A stretch of DNA of 64,000 nucleotides, from contig JAFEDY010000037.1 in NCBI GenBank assembly GCA_018241405.1, positions 12,361 through 76,360 on the forward strand, written 5' to 3'. Made by a program: the position numbers and the translations under genes. The DNA is from Pseudomonadota bacterium (GTDB lineage Bacteria > Pseudomonadota > Gammaproteobacteria > Burkholderiales > Burkholderiaceae_C). Within the stretch, counting starts at the first letter, position 1. Each line of letters opens with the position of its first letter. Below are positions 8,098 to 16,471 of the stretch, piece after piece. The notes under the pieces are model-generated. The model searched no databases. It was given only the letters and a program-made list of their open reading frames with translations, and was not told where the DNA came from.

Positions 8098-9104
8098 GAT
8101 GCGTAGAACCCCTTGTACCAGTGGACGAAGCGTGCCACGCCTTCGTGCACCGGCGTGGCAGGAGTGAAGCCAACCCAGGCGGCCAGCGCCGAGGTGTCGG
8201 CTGCCGTGCTGCGCATGTCGCCCGGCTGTATCGGCAGCAGGTGCTTGACGGCCGTGATGCCCAGCGCCGCCTCCAGCGCCGTGATGAGGTCGATCAACAG
8301 CGTGGGGCTGCTGTTGCCGATGTTGAAGATGCGGTAGGGCGCCTGACTGGCGCCGGGGTGCGGCGCCAGCGGGGCGTGCCCGGCATCGGGCGTGGCGGGT
8401 TTGTCGAGAACGCGCAGAACTCCCTCCACGATGTCGTCGATGTAGGTGAAGTCGCGCACCATCTCTCCCTGACCGTAGAGGTCGATGGCCTCGCCCGCCA
8501 GCATGGCGCGCGTGAACTTGAACAGCGCCATGTCGGGCCGTCCCCAGGGCCCATAGACCGTGAAGAAGCGCAGGCCCGTGGCTGGTAAGCCGTAGAGATG
8601 GGCATAGGAATGCGCCATCACCTCGTTGGCCTTCTTGGTGGCAGCGTAGTAGCTGATGGGGTGGTCCACCGCGTCGCGTTCGGAAAACGGCAGCCGGGTG
8701 TTGCCGCCGTAGACGCTGGAGCTGCTGGCAAACACCAGGTGCGCCACCCGTTGCGCGCGGCAGCCCTGCAGGATGTTGCCAAAGCCCAGCAGGTTGGAGT
8801 CGGTGTAGTCGTCGGGCTCGTCGATGGAGTAGCGCACGCCGGCCTGCGCCGCCAGATGCAGCACGCGCTGCGGGCGCACGCGCTCGAACAGCGAGCGCAT
8901 GGCGCTCCGGTCGGCGACGTTCACGCGTTCGAATGCAAAGCCTGGCAGCGCCTGCAGCCGCTGCAGGCGGGCCTGCTTCAGGCCCACGTCGTAATACGCA
9001 TTGAGGTTGTCTATGCCTACCACGCGCTCACCGCGGGCCAATAGCGCCTGTGTGCAATGCATGCCGATGAAGCCGGCGCAGCCGGTGACCAGGGTGAGGC
9101 TCAT
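8094..9104 (-). CDS. NAD-dependent epimerase, probably UDP-glucuronate 4-epimerase
   Basis: A 336-residue short-chain extended dehydrogenase/epimerase. The cofactor motif TGCAGFIGMH lies at the N-terminus, the catalytic pair Y153/K157 in YYAATKK, and a Ser run just after FAS at 127-130. The stretch LNAYYDVGLKQARLQ together with RFFTVYGPWGRPDMALFKFT is characteristic of UDP-glucuronate 4-epimerases, which make UDP-galacturonate. The gene overlaps rsmI upstream (ATGA) and ugd downstream (ATGA). Product and substrate flow (ugd makes UDP-glucuronate, this enzyme epimerises it) supports the assignment. A UDP-glucose 4-epimerase role is the main alternative. Confidence 0.85.
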   Translation of the reverse strand: MSLTLVTGCAGFIGMHCTQALLARGERVVGIDNLNAYYDVGLKQARLQRLQALPGFAFERVNVADRSAMRSLFERVRPQRVLHLAAQAGVRYSIDEPDDYTDSNLLGFGNILQGCRAQRVAHLVFASSSSVYGGNTRLPFSERDAVDHPISYYAATKKANEVMAHSYAHLYGLPATGLRFFTVYGPWGRPDMALFKFTRAMLAGEAIDLYGQGEMVRDFTYIDDIVEGVLRVLDKPATPDAGHAPLAPHPGASQAPYRIFNIGNSSPTLLIDLITALEAALGITAVKHLLPIQPGDMRSTAADTSALAAWVGFTPATPVHEGVARFVHWYKGFYAS

Positions 9105-10048
9105 GACTGGCCTGCTGTCCCGGTGGTGTCATCGCCCTGGTTGCGGATCTGAAGTCCGCGTTCATAGAGGGCATTGCGCGGCGCGCCGGTGATTTCGGCG
9201 GCGAGCCGCACGGCGCTCTTGACGGGCAACTCCGCCAGCAACAGGCGCAGCACCCTGTCGGCCTCAGCGCCGTTATCCCGTGCCACGGCCACGGGGTGTA
9301 GCAGGACCACGAATTCGCCCTTGACGCGCTGCGGTGCCTCCTGCAGCCAGGCCGCAAGTGCGCTGGCGGCATGGGTGGAGACCTCCTCGAACTGTTTGGT
9401 GAGCTCGCGCGCCAGGGTCACGCGGCGCTCACCGAGAACGGCCAGGGCCTGGGCCAGGTCGAGTATGCGGTGCGGCGCCTCCAGCAGCAGCACGCTGCGC
9501 GGCTCGGCCGCCAGGCGTTGCACGGCCGCGGTGCGCTCTGCGCTCTTGGTGGGCAGAAAGCCGGCAAACAGGAAGCCGCCCGCGTCGGGCGTAGTGGCGA
9601 CGGCGCCGGCCACGCTCAGGGCGCTGGTCACGCTGCTGGCGCCGGGCAGGGGGATGCAACGCAGCCCCGCGGCATGCACCGCGGCCACCAGGCGTGCACC
9701 GGGGTCGCTTACGCCGGGCGTGCCGGCGTCGCTGACATAGGCGATGCGCTGGCTGGCCTGCAGGCGTTCCACCACCGCTTGCGCGGCCTGGGCCTCGTTG
9801 TGCTGGTGCACGGCCAGCAGGCGGTCGGCGGGTTTGTCGATGCCATAGGCGCGCAGCAGCGCCTGGGTGTGGCGCGTGTCCTCGCAGGCGATGGCGTCGG
9901 CCCGCTGCAGCACGTGCAGGGCGCGCAGGGTAATGTCGGCCAGGTTGCCTATGGGCGTGGCCACCACGTACAGGGTGCCCTGCGGATAATGCTGCCTAGC
10001 CGCGGCGTCGCTTGCGGCGGTCAGGGCGGAGGCAAAGGATGCGCTCAA
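9101..10048 (-). CDS. rsmI: 16S rRNA 2'-O-ribose C1402 methyltransferase RsmI
   Basis: Methylates the 2'-hydroxyl of C1402 in the 16S rRNA decoding centre. The 315-residue protein shows the family pattern GTLYVVATPIGNLADITLRA, CEDTRHTQALL, AYVSDAGTPGVSDPG and LPGASS. The start is unusual. No ATG or GTG lies near, and an in-frame stop occurs eight codons upstream of a TTG at 10048. The sequence GAGGAAACCCA just before that TTG is a good ribosome-binding site. The start region overlaps the divergent yraN start. Downstream it overlaps the epimerase gene by four bases, forming an rsmI-epimerase-ugd unit. Confidence 0.93.
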   Translation of the reverse strand: MSASFASALTAASDAAARQHYPQGTLYVVATPIGNLADITLRALHVLQRADAIACEDTRHTQALLRAYGIDKPADRLLAVHQHNEAQAAQAVVERLQASQRIAYVSDAGTPGVSDPGARLVAAVHAAGLRCIPLPGASSVTSALSVAGAVATTPDAGGFLFAGFLPTKSAERTAAVQRLAAEPRSVLLLEAPHRILDLAQALAVLGERRVTLARELTKQFEEVSTHAASALAAWLQEAPQRVKGEFVVLLHPVAVARDNGAEADRVLRLLLAELPVKSAVRLAAEITGAPRNALYERGLQIRNQGDDTTGTAGQS

Positions 10049-10446
10049 TGGGTTTCCTCGGAAAGAAGGTCAACGGCGATGCGCAAGGGCGCAGCACGCG
10101 CTCGCTGGGCCAGGCGGGCGAAGAGCAGGCCCTGGCCCATTTGGTCGCGGCCGGTCTGACGCTGGTGGAACGCAATTATCGGACGCCCGGGCGCGGCGGT
10201 GGCGAGATCGATCTGGTGATGCGCGAACGCGATGGCACACTGGTCTTCGTCGAAGTACGCAGCCGCGGCGCCTCTGGCTTTGGCGGCGCGGCGGCCAGCA
10301 TAGGCGCCACCAAGCGCCGGCGCATCGTGCTGGCGGCGCGGCACTACCTGCTGCGCTGGCCGGCGCCGCCGCCCTGCCGCTTCGACGCCGTGCTCATCGA
10401 GGGTGGCCAGGTGCAATGGCTGCGTGCCGCCTTTGATGCGACGTAG
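10039..10446 (+). CDS. yraN: YraN family (UPF0102) endonuclease-fold protein
   Basis: A member of UPF0102, a small nuclease-fold family linked to DNA metabolism whose activity is not settled. The motif GEEQALAHLVAAGLTLVERN followed by GEIDLVMRERDGTLVFVEVRSR is the restriction-endonuclease-like core (E-x-D and E-V-K/R). Two starts are possible: ATG 10039, with GGAGG six bases upstream, which I prefer, or ATG 10048. Either way its 5' end overlaps the start of divergent rsmI. The order rsmI, yraN, diaA, BON lipoprotein resembles the E. coli yra region, although lpoA is not found here. Confidence 0.88.
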   Translation: MRSMGFLGKKVNGDAQGRSTRSLGQAGEEQALAHLVAAGLTLVERNYRTPGRGGGEIDLVMRERDGTLVFVEVRSRGASGFGGAAASIGATKRRRIVLAARHYLLRWPAPPPCRFDAVLIEGGQVQWLRAAFDAT

Positions 10447-10505
10447 GCGTGTTGCCTACTCTTTGCTACAGAGGACGCAGCACTGCCGGGTATCATTCGC
10501 GGCCC

Positions 10506-11108
10506 ATGCTTGAGCAACGCATACAACAGCATTTCATCGACAGCGCCGACCTGAAGTACCAGGCGGCGCAAGCTCTCAGCCAGCCCATCGCCGCAGCCGT
10601 GCAGGCCGTTCTGGCCTGCGTGACCAATGGCGCCAAGGTGCTCGCCTGCGGCAGCGGTCCGTCGGCCGTGCAGGCGCAGCAGCTCGCGGCCTTCTGCGTC
10701 ATGGGTTTTGAGCGTGAGCGCCCCGAATTGGCTGCCCTGGCCCTGGTGCCGGATGCGGTGTGGGCGGTCGCTTCAATGCCCGGCGCGAGTGACGACATCG
10801 CGGCACTGGCCCGTCAGGTGCGCGCGCTGGGTCAGGCAGGCGACCTGCTACTGGTTGTCACTACCGGCGGTAACGAGCCCGCACTGCTGGAGGCCGTGCA
10901 GGCGGCCCATGAGCGCGACATGACCGTGGTGGCCCTGTGTGGCCGCGATGGCGGCGCGCTGGCCACATTGCTGCGCGAGACCGACGTGCAGATCTGCGTG
11001 CCCCACGACCGGGCCGCGCGCGTGCGCGAGGTGCATGCCCTGGTGCTGCACTGCCTGTGTGATGGCGTGGATGCACAGTTACTTGGAGAACAGGAGAACC
11101 TTTCATGA
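10506..11108 (+). CDS. diaA: SIS-domain protein, DiaA / phosphoheptose-isomerase type
   Basis: A 200-residue sugar-isomerase (SIS) fold protein. The N-terminus MLEQRIQQHFIDSADLKYQAA and motifs VLACGSGPSAVQAQQLAAFCVMGFERERP and VVTTGGNEPALLEAV match DiaA and GmhA relatives. In E. coli, DiaA binds DnaA and helps start replication, while GmhA isomerises sedoheptulose 7-phosphate for lipopolysaccharide heptose. Position between yraN and a BON lipoprotein, as in E. coli, favours DiaA, but the sequence alone does not separate the two. I start at ATG 10506, where homology begins. The stop overlaps the next gene by four bases. Confidence 0.8.
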   Translation: MLEQRIQQHFIDSADLKYQAAQALSQPIAAAVQAVLACVTNGAKVLACGSGPSAVQAQQLAAFCVMGFERERPELAALALVPDAVWAVASMPGASDDIAALARQVRALGQAGDLLLVVTTGGNEPALLEAVQAAHERDMTVVALCGRDGGALATLLRETDVQICVPHDRAARVREVHALVLHCLCDGVDAQLLGEQENLS

Positions 11109-11770
11109 AAGCCCCGATGTTGCGAACCTTGTGTGCCATGCTGGCGACGGCCACGCTGGTGGGTGGTCTGGCGGCGTGCGTGCCGCTGGTGATAGGTGGT
11201 GGTGCCGTAGTCGGCACGCTGGTGGCCACGGACCGCCGCACCGCAGGCACGCAGGTCGAGGACGAAGGCATAGAGTTGCGCGCCGCCGCCCGCATCACCG
11301 AAGCCCTGGGCGAGAAGGCGCATGTGAATGTGACCAGCTTCAATCGTCAGGTCTTGCTGACCGGCGAGGTGCCCTCGGCGGCAGACAGCCAGAAGGTAGA
11401 ACAGATCGCCTTGGCCGTGGAAAACGTGCGTTCGGTGGTCAACGACCTGGGCGTCATGCCCAGCTCCTCGCTGTCCCAGCGCTCCCAGGACACCTATCTC
11501 ACAGGCAAGGTGCGCGCCAGCCTGGTCGATGCCCAGGACCTGTCGGCCAATGCCTTCAAGGTCGTGACCGAGCGCGGCGTGGTCTACCTCATGGGGCGCG
11601 TCACACCGCGTGAGGCCAAACGCTCGGCCGAGGTTGCGCGCGGCGTGGACGGCGTGCGCAAGGTGGTGCGCGTGTTCGAGGTCATCAGCGAGGACGAGCT
11701 CGCCCGCATGGCGACGCAGCCGGCGCCGGTGTCGCAGGACCCGGCCGCGGCGGGGCAGCCGGCCAAGTGA
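11105..11770 (+). CDS. BON-domain outer-membrane lipoprotein (DolP/YraP-like)
   Basis: A 221-residue lipoprotein. The signal sequence ends in the lipobox LAAC with C25 as the lipidated residue. Two BON domains follow (about 55-115 and 130-200), with AHVNVTSFNRQVLLTGEVPS and FKVVTERGVVYLMGRVTPRE as their typical cores. In E. coli, DolP (YraP) is an outer-membrane lipoprotein at cell-division sites that supports envelope integrity. The yraN-diaA-dolP order is shared with E. coli, and the four-base overlap with diaA suggests co-translation. A short Pro/Ala tail ends the protein. Function is inferred from domain and context. Confidence 0.82.
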   Translation: MKAPMLRTLCAMLATATLVGGLAACVPLVIGGGAVVGTLVATDRRTAGTQVEDEGIELRAAARITEALGEKAHVNVTSFNRQVLLTGEVPSAADSQKVEQIALAVENVRSVVNDLGVMPSSSLSQRSQDTYLTGKVRASLVDAQDLSANAFKVVTERGVVYLMGRVTPREAKRSAEVARGVDGVRKVVRVFEVISEDELARMATQPAPVSQDPAAAGQPAK

Positions 11771-11773
11771 GGC

Positions 11774-12700
11774 TCAGGCCTGGGGCGGCAGCAACCGCGT
11801 GATCAGGCTGCAGGTGTCCCAGCGGTTGCCGCCCGCGCGCTGAACGTCGGCGTAGAACTGGTCCACCAGCGCCGTCACCGGCAGGCGTGCGCCGTTGCGC
11901 CTGGCCTCGTCGAGCACCAGGCCGAGGTCCTTGCGCATCCAGTCCACGGCGAAGCCGGTGTTGAACTGTCCCTCCAGCATGGTCTTGCCGCGGTTGTCCA
12001 TCTGCCAGCTCTGCGCCGCGCCCTTGCCGATCACTTCGAGTACCAGGGGCATGTCCAGGCCGGCATGCAGGCCGAAGGCAATGGCCTCGGACAGGCCCTG
12101 CACCAGGCCGGCGATGCAGATCTGGTTGACCATCTTCGCCAGCTGCCCGGCGCCGCTGTCGCCGATGCGCGTGAAGGCGCGTGCGAACGCCATGGCCGTG
12201 GGCCGCACGGCGTCGAAAGCCGCCTGGTCGCCGCCGCACATCACCGTGAGCTGGCCGTTCTGCGCCCCTGCCTGGCCGCCCGAGACGGGCGCGTCGATGA
12301 ACTGCAGCCCCCGCGTGCGGGCGGCGGCGTAGAGCTCGCGCGCCACCGCGGCCGATGCCGTGGTGTGGTCCACGAAAATGGCGCCCGGCTGCATGCCGGC
12401 AAAGGCGCCGTCGGCGCCCAGCACGACGCCGCGCAGGTCGTCGTCATCGCCCACGCAGCAAAAGACGATCTCGGCGCCCTGAGTCGCCCCGCGCGGTGTT
12501 TTTGCATGATTAGTGCCGCTAGCGCTTGCAAATTCTGCGCACCAAGCTTCTGATTTTGTAGCGGTACGGTTGTACACCGTGACCTGGTGGCCGGCGGTGG
12601 CCAGGTGCCCCGCCATGGGGTAGCCCATGACGCCCAGGCCCAGAAAGGCGATGCGCCGTGTGGGGGCGGGCTCGTAGGTGCGGGGGGTGATGCTGCTCAT
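11774..12700 (-). CDS. NAD(P)-dependent beta-hydroxyacid dehydrogenase (2-hydroxy-3-oxopropionate reductase / 3-hydroxyisobutyrate dehydrogenase family)
   Basis: A 308-residue member of the family that includes tartronate-semialdehyde reductase and 3-hydroxyisobutyrate dehydrogenase. The cofactor motif GLGVMGYPMAGHL is at residues 21-33, the substrate-binding motif DAPVSGGQAGAQNGQLT at about 137-152, and the catalytic lysine is K189 in GAGQLAKMVNQ. The exact substrate cannot be told. Glycolate-oxidase-like and glyoxylate-aminotransferase-like genes a few kilobases away make the tartronate-semialdehyde role attractive. I start at ATG 12700, where family similarity begins. Residues 47-68, just after the NRT motif of the cofactor domain, come from an in-frame copy of the interspersed stem-loop repeat and look foreign to the family. 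Confidence 0.85.
   Translation of the reverse strand: MSSITPRTYEPAPTRRIAFLGLGVMGYPMAGHLATAGHQVTVYNRTATKSEAWCAEFASASGTNHAKTPRGATQGAEIVFCCVGDDDDLRGVVLGADGAFAGMQPGAIFVDHTTASAAVARELYAAARTRGLQFIDAPVSGGQAGAQNGQLTVMCGGDQAAFDAVRPTAMAFARAFTRIGDSGAGQLAKMVNQICIAGLVQGLSEAIAFGLHAGLDMPLVLEVIGKGAAQSWQMDNRGKTMLEGQFNTGFAVDWMRKDLGLVLDEARRNGARLPVTALVDQFYADVQRAGGNRWDTCSLITRLLPPQA
12497..12562 (-). repeat. Interspersed stem-loop repeat (family A), copy 2, inside the reductase gene
   Basis: Read on the minus strand it begins GCTACAAAATCAGAAGCTTG and continues through AAGCGCTAGCGGCACT to a TGCAAAAAC end. It contains the AGCGCT palindrome and AT-rich ends of the family. It lies in frame and encodes a short Ser/Ala-rich insertion after the cofactor-binding strand. 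Confidence 0.75.
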
Positions 12701-12774
12701 GTGTCGGAACTCCAAAATGACGTGGCCCGCCCCGATGGTATAGGGACGGGCCACGGGGTTGGATGTGCCAGGCG

Positions 12775-13911
12775 TCAGACGATGGCGAAATGCTCGGTGC
12801 CTGCGGCCAGGTCGTTGGTCTTGGCGCGCTGGCTGCCGAGCTTGACCTGCAGGCGCAGGTCGTTGAGCGAGTCGGCATTGCGCAGTGCGTCCTCATAGCC
12901 GATGACGCCGGCCTCGAACAGGTCGAACAGCGACTGGTCGAAGGTCTGCATGCCCAGGTTGCGGCTTTTCTTCATGATCTCCTTGATCTCGGCCACCTCG
13001 CCCTTGAAGATCAGGTCGGCGATCAAGGGGCTGTTGAGCATCACCTCGACAGCCGCCGCGCGCCCCTTGCCGTCCTCTTTGGGGATCAGGCGCTGCGAGA
13101 CCAAGGCGCGCAGGTTCAGCGACAGGTCCATGAGAAGCTGGGCGCGTCGCTCCTCGGGAAAAAAGTTGACGATGCGGTCCAGCGCCTGGTTGGCACTGTT
13201 GGCGTGCAGCGTGGCCAGGCACAGGTGGCCGGTCTCGGCAAAGGCCACGGCATGCTCCATGGTCTCGCGGTCGCGGATCTCGCCCATCAGGATCACGTCG
13301 GGCGCCTGGCGCAGCGTGTTCTTCAGCGCCGCCTCCCAGCTGTCGGTGTCCAGCCCCACCTCGCGCTGCGTGACCACGCAGTTTTTGTGCGGGTGCACGA
13401 ACTCGATCGGGTCCTCCACGGTGACGATATGGCCGAAGGAGTTCTCGTTGCGCCAGTCCACCATGGCCGCCAGCGTGGTGGACTTGCCCGAGCCCGTGGC
13501 GCCCACCAGGATGCACAGCCCGCGCTTGGTCATCGCGATTTCCTTGAGCACCTGGGGCACGCCCAGGCCGTCGACCGTCGGCAGGGTCAGCGGAATCGTG
13601 CGCAGCACCAGGCCCACATGGCCCTGCTGGATGAAGGCATTGACACGAAAGCGCCCCACGCCCGCCGGGGCGATGGCGAAGTTGCATTCCTTGGTGCGCT
13701 CGAAGTCGGCCACCTGCTTGTCGCTCATGATGGAGCGCGCCAGCGTCAGCGTGTGGGCCGGCGTGAGCGGTTGGGGCGAGACCTTGGTGACCTTGCCATC
13801 GACCTTGATCGCCGGCGGGAAATCGGCCGTGATGAACAGGTCGCTGCCGCCGCGGCTGACCATGAGCCTGAGCAGGTCGTTGATGAATTTGCTGGCCTGA
13901 TCGCGTTCCAT
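12775..13911 (-). CDS. pilU: Type IV pilus retraction ATPase PilU
   Basis: PilT-like hexameric ATPase that helps retract type IV pili for twitching motility. It has 378 residues. Walker A is GATGSGKST with K143, and the Asp box VTVEDPIEFVH, Walker B PDVILMGEIRD and His box AETGHLCLATLHANSA follow in order. The C-terminal region is longer than that of PilT, and the distinctive KKSRNLGMQTFDQSLFDL supports PilU. I start at ATG 13911, with GGGAGG six bases upstream. It lies 20 bases after the cyclic-nucleotide-binding gene and forms a unit with that gene and pilT. Confidence 0.93.
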   Translation of the reverse strand: MERDQASKFINDLLRLMVSRGGSDLFITADFPPAIKVDGKVTKVSPQPLTPAHTLTLARSIMSDKQVADFERTKECNFAIAPAGVGRFRVNAFIQQGHVGLVLRTIPLTLPTVDGLGVPQVLKEIAMTKRGLCILVGATGSGKSTTLAAMVDWRNENSFGHIVTVEDPIEFVHPHKNCVVTQREVGLDTDSWEAALKNTLRQAPDVILMGEIRDRETMEHAVAFAETGHLCLATLHANSANQALDRIVNFFPEERRAQLLMDLSLNLRALVSQRLIPKEDGKGRAAAVEVMLNSPLIADLIFKGEVAEIKEIMKKSRNLGMQTFDQSLFDLFEAGVIGYEDALRNADSLNDLRLQVKLGSQRAKTNDLAAGTEHFAIV

Positions 13912-13931
13912 TGCATTCCTCCCTTTGTGGC

Positions 13932-14561
13932 TCAGCGTTGGTTGTCGCTCAGGCGCGCGCTCACCACGCGCAGCCGCAGCGACAGCTTGCGTGCCAGCAG
14001 CGCCACCAGGCTGGCGGCGAGCTGCGGGTCTTGCGACATCATCTCGTCCATGGCCTCGGCGCTGAGCACGGCCACCTCGCAATCGGTGAGCGTGGTGCAG
14101 GCCGAGAAGCGCATGCCGCTGTCGAGCAGCGACATCTCGCCGAGGATGTCGCCCGGGCGTGTCTCGGCCAGGCGCAGCTGCTCGCCCCAGGGCTGCAGGC
14201 GGTCCACGGCGATGGTGCCCGTGAGCAGCACCACCATGAAGTTGCCGAACTCGTCCTGGCGGATCAGGTCGCGATTCGGTGGGATGGACGCGAACTCGAA
14301 AAATCGCTCCATGCGCTCCACGGCGCCCTGGTCCAGGTGCGCCATGTACTTGTCCTTGCTCCACAGCGACTGCAGCAGCTTGCCGCCGCGGCTCTTGGGC
14401 AGGCGCTTGGCGCCCACCTCCACGGCCCGCGCCTCCCAGGGCGCGAGCAGCGATTCGTCCACGCCCTGGCTGGCAAAGGCCGTGGTGAACAACACCGAAT
14501 CTACGCGGTCCTCGCCGGTCCTGGGTGTCCTGGATTTGAGCAGGCTGAGAATGCCTTTCAT
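13932..14561 (-). CDS. Cyclic-nucleotide-binding domain protein between pilT and pilU
   Basis: A 209-residue soluble protein. The second half is a Crp-type cyclic-nucleotide-binding domain: FMVVLLTGTIAVD, then RPGDILGEMSLLDSGMRFSACTTLTDCEVAVLSAEAMDEMM, with the phosphate-binding cassette GEMSLLD...RFSAC. There is no helix-turn-helix after it, so it is not a transcription factor. The first 90 residues are not recognised. Its place between two pilus retraction ATPases suggests it couples a cyclic nucleotide signal to pilus retraction. That is inference, and the ligand could be cAMP or another nucleotide. Confidence 0.8.
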   Translation of the reverse strand: MKGILSLLKSRTPRTGEDRVDSVLFTTAFASQGVDESLLAPWEARAVEVGAKRLPKSRGGKLLQSLWSKDKYMAHLDQGAVERMERFFEFASIPPNRDLIRQDEFGNFMVVLLTGTIAVDRLQPWGEQLRLAETRPGDILGEMSLLDSGMRFSACTTLTDCEVAVLSAEAMDEMMSQDPQLAASLVALLARKLSLRLRVVSARLSDNQR

Positions 14562-14625
14562 GCTGGAGCTCCGATGCGCTGGGCCCTCGCTTCGGCGGGC
14601 CGGGTGGGTGGGTCTGCCGGCATGT

Positions 14626-15669
14626 TCAGCCGGGGAAGTTTTCCGGAATCTTGGCCTTGCCGCGTGCCTCGGCAGGGCTGATGATGTTGCGCCGCACCAG
14701 GTCGGTCAGGTTCTGGTCCAGCGTCTGCATGCCTACGCTGTTGCTGGTCTGGATGGTGGAATACATCTGCGCCACCTTGGCCTCGCGGATCAGGTTGCGG
14801 ATGGCGCTGGTGCCGGTCATGATCTCGTGCGCCGCCACGCGGCCCGAGCCGTCCTTGAGCTTGCACAGGGTCTGCGAGATCACGGCCTGCAGCGATTCGG
14901 ACAGCATGGCGCGCACCATTTCCTTTTCCTCCGCCGGGAAGACGTCGATGATGCGGTCGATGGTCTTGGCGGCGCTGCTGGTGTGCAGCGTGCCGAACAC
15001 CAGGTGGCCGGTCTCCGCGGCCGTCATGGCCAGGCGTATGGTTTCCAGATCGCGCATTTCGCCCACCAGAATGGCGTCCGGGTCCTCGCGCAACGCCGAG
15101 CGCAGCGCGGCCGAGAACGACAGCGTCATCGGCCCCACCTCGCGCTGGTTCACCAGGCATTTCTTGGACTCGTGCACGAACTCGATCGGGTCCTCGATGG
15201 TCAGGATATGGCCGTACTCGGTCTCGTTGAGGTGGTTGACCATGCCGGCCAGCGTCGTGGACTTGCCCGAGCCCGTGGGGCCGGTCACCAGCACCAGGCC
15301 GCGCGGCTTGAGTGCCAGGTCGGCGAAGATCTTGGGCGCATTGAGCTGCTCCAGCGTCAGGATCTTGCTCGGGATGGTGCGGAACACGGCGGCCGCGCCG
15401 CGGTTCTGGTTGAAGGCGTTGACGCGAAAGCGCGCCAGACCCTCGATCTCGAAGGAAAAATCCACCTCCAGGAACTCTTCGTAGGCCTTGCGCTGCGCAT
15501 CGCTCATGATGTCGTACACCATGGCGTGCACGGTCTTGTGGTCCAGCGCATCGACGTTGATGCGCCGCACATCCCCGTGGACGCGGATCATGGGCGGCAG
15601 GCCGGCGGAAAGATGCAGGTCCGATGCCTTGTTCTTTACGCTGAAGGCGAGCAGCTGGGTAATGTCCAC
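14626..15669 (-). CDS. pilT: Type IV pilus twitching motility ATPase PilT
   Basis: Hexameric motor ATPase that powers pilus retraction. It has 347 residues, the standard size. Walker A is GPTGSGKST with K136, followed by LTIEDPIEFVH, Walker B PDAILVGEMRD (about 197-207), the His box AETGHLVFGTLHTSSA and the C-terminal SAIRNLIREAK motif needed for retraction in other PilT proteins. The start is GTG 15669 with GAGAGGG five bases upstream. It is divergent from yggS, only 39 bases apart, and is the first gene of the pilT-cNMP-pilU unit. Confidence 0.96.
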   Translation of the reverse strand: MDITQLLAFSVKNKASDLHLSAGLPPMIRVHGDVRRINVDALDHKTVHAMVYDIMSDAQRKAYEEFLEVDFSFEIEGLARFRVNAFNQNRGAAAVFRTIPSKILTLEQLNAPKIFADLALKPRGLVLVTGPTGSGKSTTLAGMVNHLNETEYGHILTIEDPIEFVHESKKCLVNQREVGPMTLSFSAALRSALREDPDAILVGEMRDLETIRLAMTAAETGHLVFGTLHTSSAAKTIDRIIDVFPAEEKEMVRAMLSESLQAVISQTLCKLKDGSGRVAAHEIMTGTSAIRNLIREAKVAQMYSTIQTSNSVGMQTLDQNLTDLVRRNIISPAEARGKAKIPENFPG

Positions 15670-15708
15670 GAAATCCCTCTCATCGTTTGATACGCTTGGC
15701 TACACATT

Positions 15709-16428
15709 ATGACGACGATTGACAGAAACCTCCAAGGTGTCCGCGACCGTATCGCACAGGCCTGCGCGGCAGCGGGGCGCCCGTCCGGGGCCGTGGAATT
15801 GCTGGCCGTCTCCAAGACCTTTGGCGCCGAGGCGGTGCGCGCGGCGGCTCTGGCCGGCCAGCGCCTCTTTGGCGAAAACTACATCCAGGAAGCTGTGGAA
15901 AAAATGGCACAGGTCGCAGCCATGGGCCTGCCCCAGGCCCTGGAATGGCATTGCATTGGCCCGGTGCAGAGCAACAAGACGCGCCTGGTGGCCGAGCATT
16001 TCGACTGGGTGCATACGGTCGATAGGCTCAAGACCGCGCAGCGCCTGTCCGACCAGCGCCCCGCGGACCGGCCGCCACTGCAGGTCTGCATACAGGTCAA
16101 CGTCGATGGCGGCCCCACCAAGGCCGGCGTGCCCGCGGACGAGGCCCTGGCGCTCGCGCGGGCCGTGGCGCAATTGCCGCGCCTGCGGCTGCGCGGCGTC
16201 ATGAGCATCCCCGACGAGGCGCCCGACGCGGCCCGGCAAGCCGCCGTCATGCTGCGCGTGCGCCAGGTTTTCGACTTGCTGCGCGCCCAGGGCGGCGCGG
16301 GCTTTGAGGCCTTTGACACTCTCTCGCTGGGCATGACCGGCGACCTGGAGGCCGCCGTGGCCGCGGGCAGTACCCTGGTGCGCGTGGGCAGCGGCATCTT
16401 TGGCGCGCGCCAATACGCGATGCGCTGA
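15709..16428 (+). CDS. yggS: YggS/PipY family pyridoxal-phosphate homeostasis protein
   Basis: PLP-binding protein that buffers vitamin B6 and amino-acid pools. It has 239 residues in an alanine-racemase-type barrel. The PLP lysine is K36 in ELLAVSKTF. FGENYIQEAVEKM, EWHCIGPVQSNKTR and LSLGMTGDLEAAVAAGSTLVRVGSGIFGAR are family signatures. It is divergent from pilT with 39 bases between the starts, a pairing often seen in proteobacteria. The class V aminotransferase gene follows 43 bases downstream. Confidence 0.94.
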   Translation: MTTIDRNLQGVRDRIAQACAAAGRPSGAVELLAVSKTFGAEAVRAAALAGQRLFGENYIQEAVEKMAQVAAMGLPQALEWHCIGPVQSNKTRLVAEHFDWVHTVDRLKTAQRLSDQRPADRPPLQVCIQVNVDGGPTKAGVPADEALALARAVAQLPRLRLRGVMSIPDEAPDAARQAAVMLRVRQVFDLLRAQGGAGFEAFDTLSLGMTGDLEAAVAAGSTLVRVGSGIFGARQYAMR

Positions 16429-16471
16429 GGTGCTAAGCTGATTCGTTGTTTCAACGCAAGGAGACCCACCT

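Noticed and set aside
12763..15690. 975-codon plus-strand frame opposite pilU, the cNMP gene and pilT
   Set aside because: It is a shadow of three well-supported minus-strand genes and has no recognisable motif.
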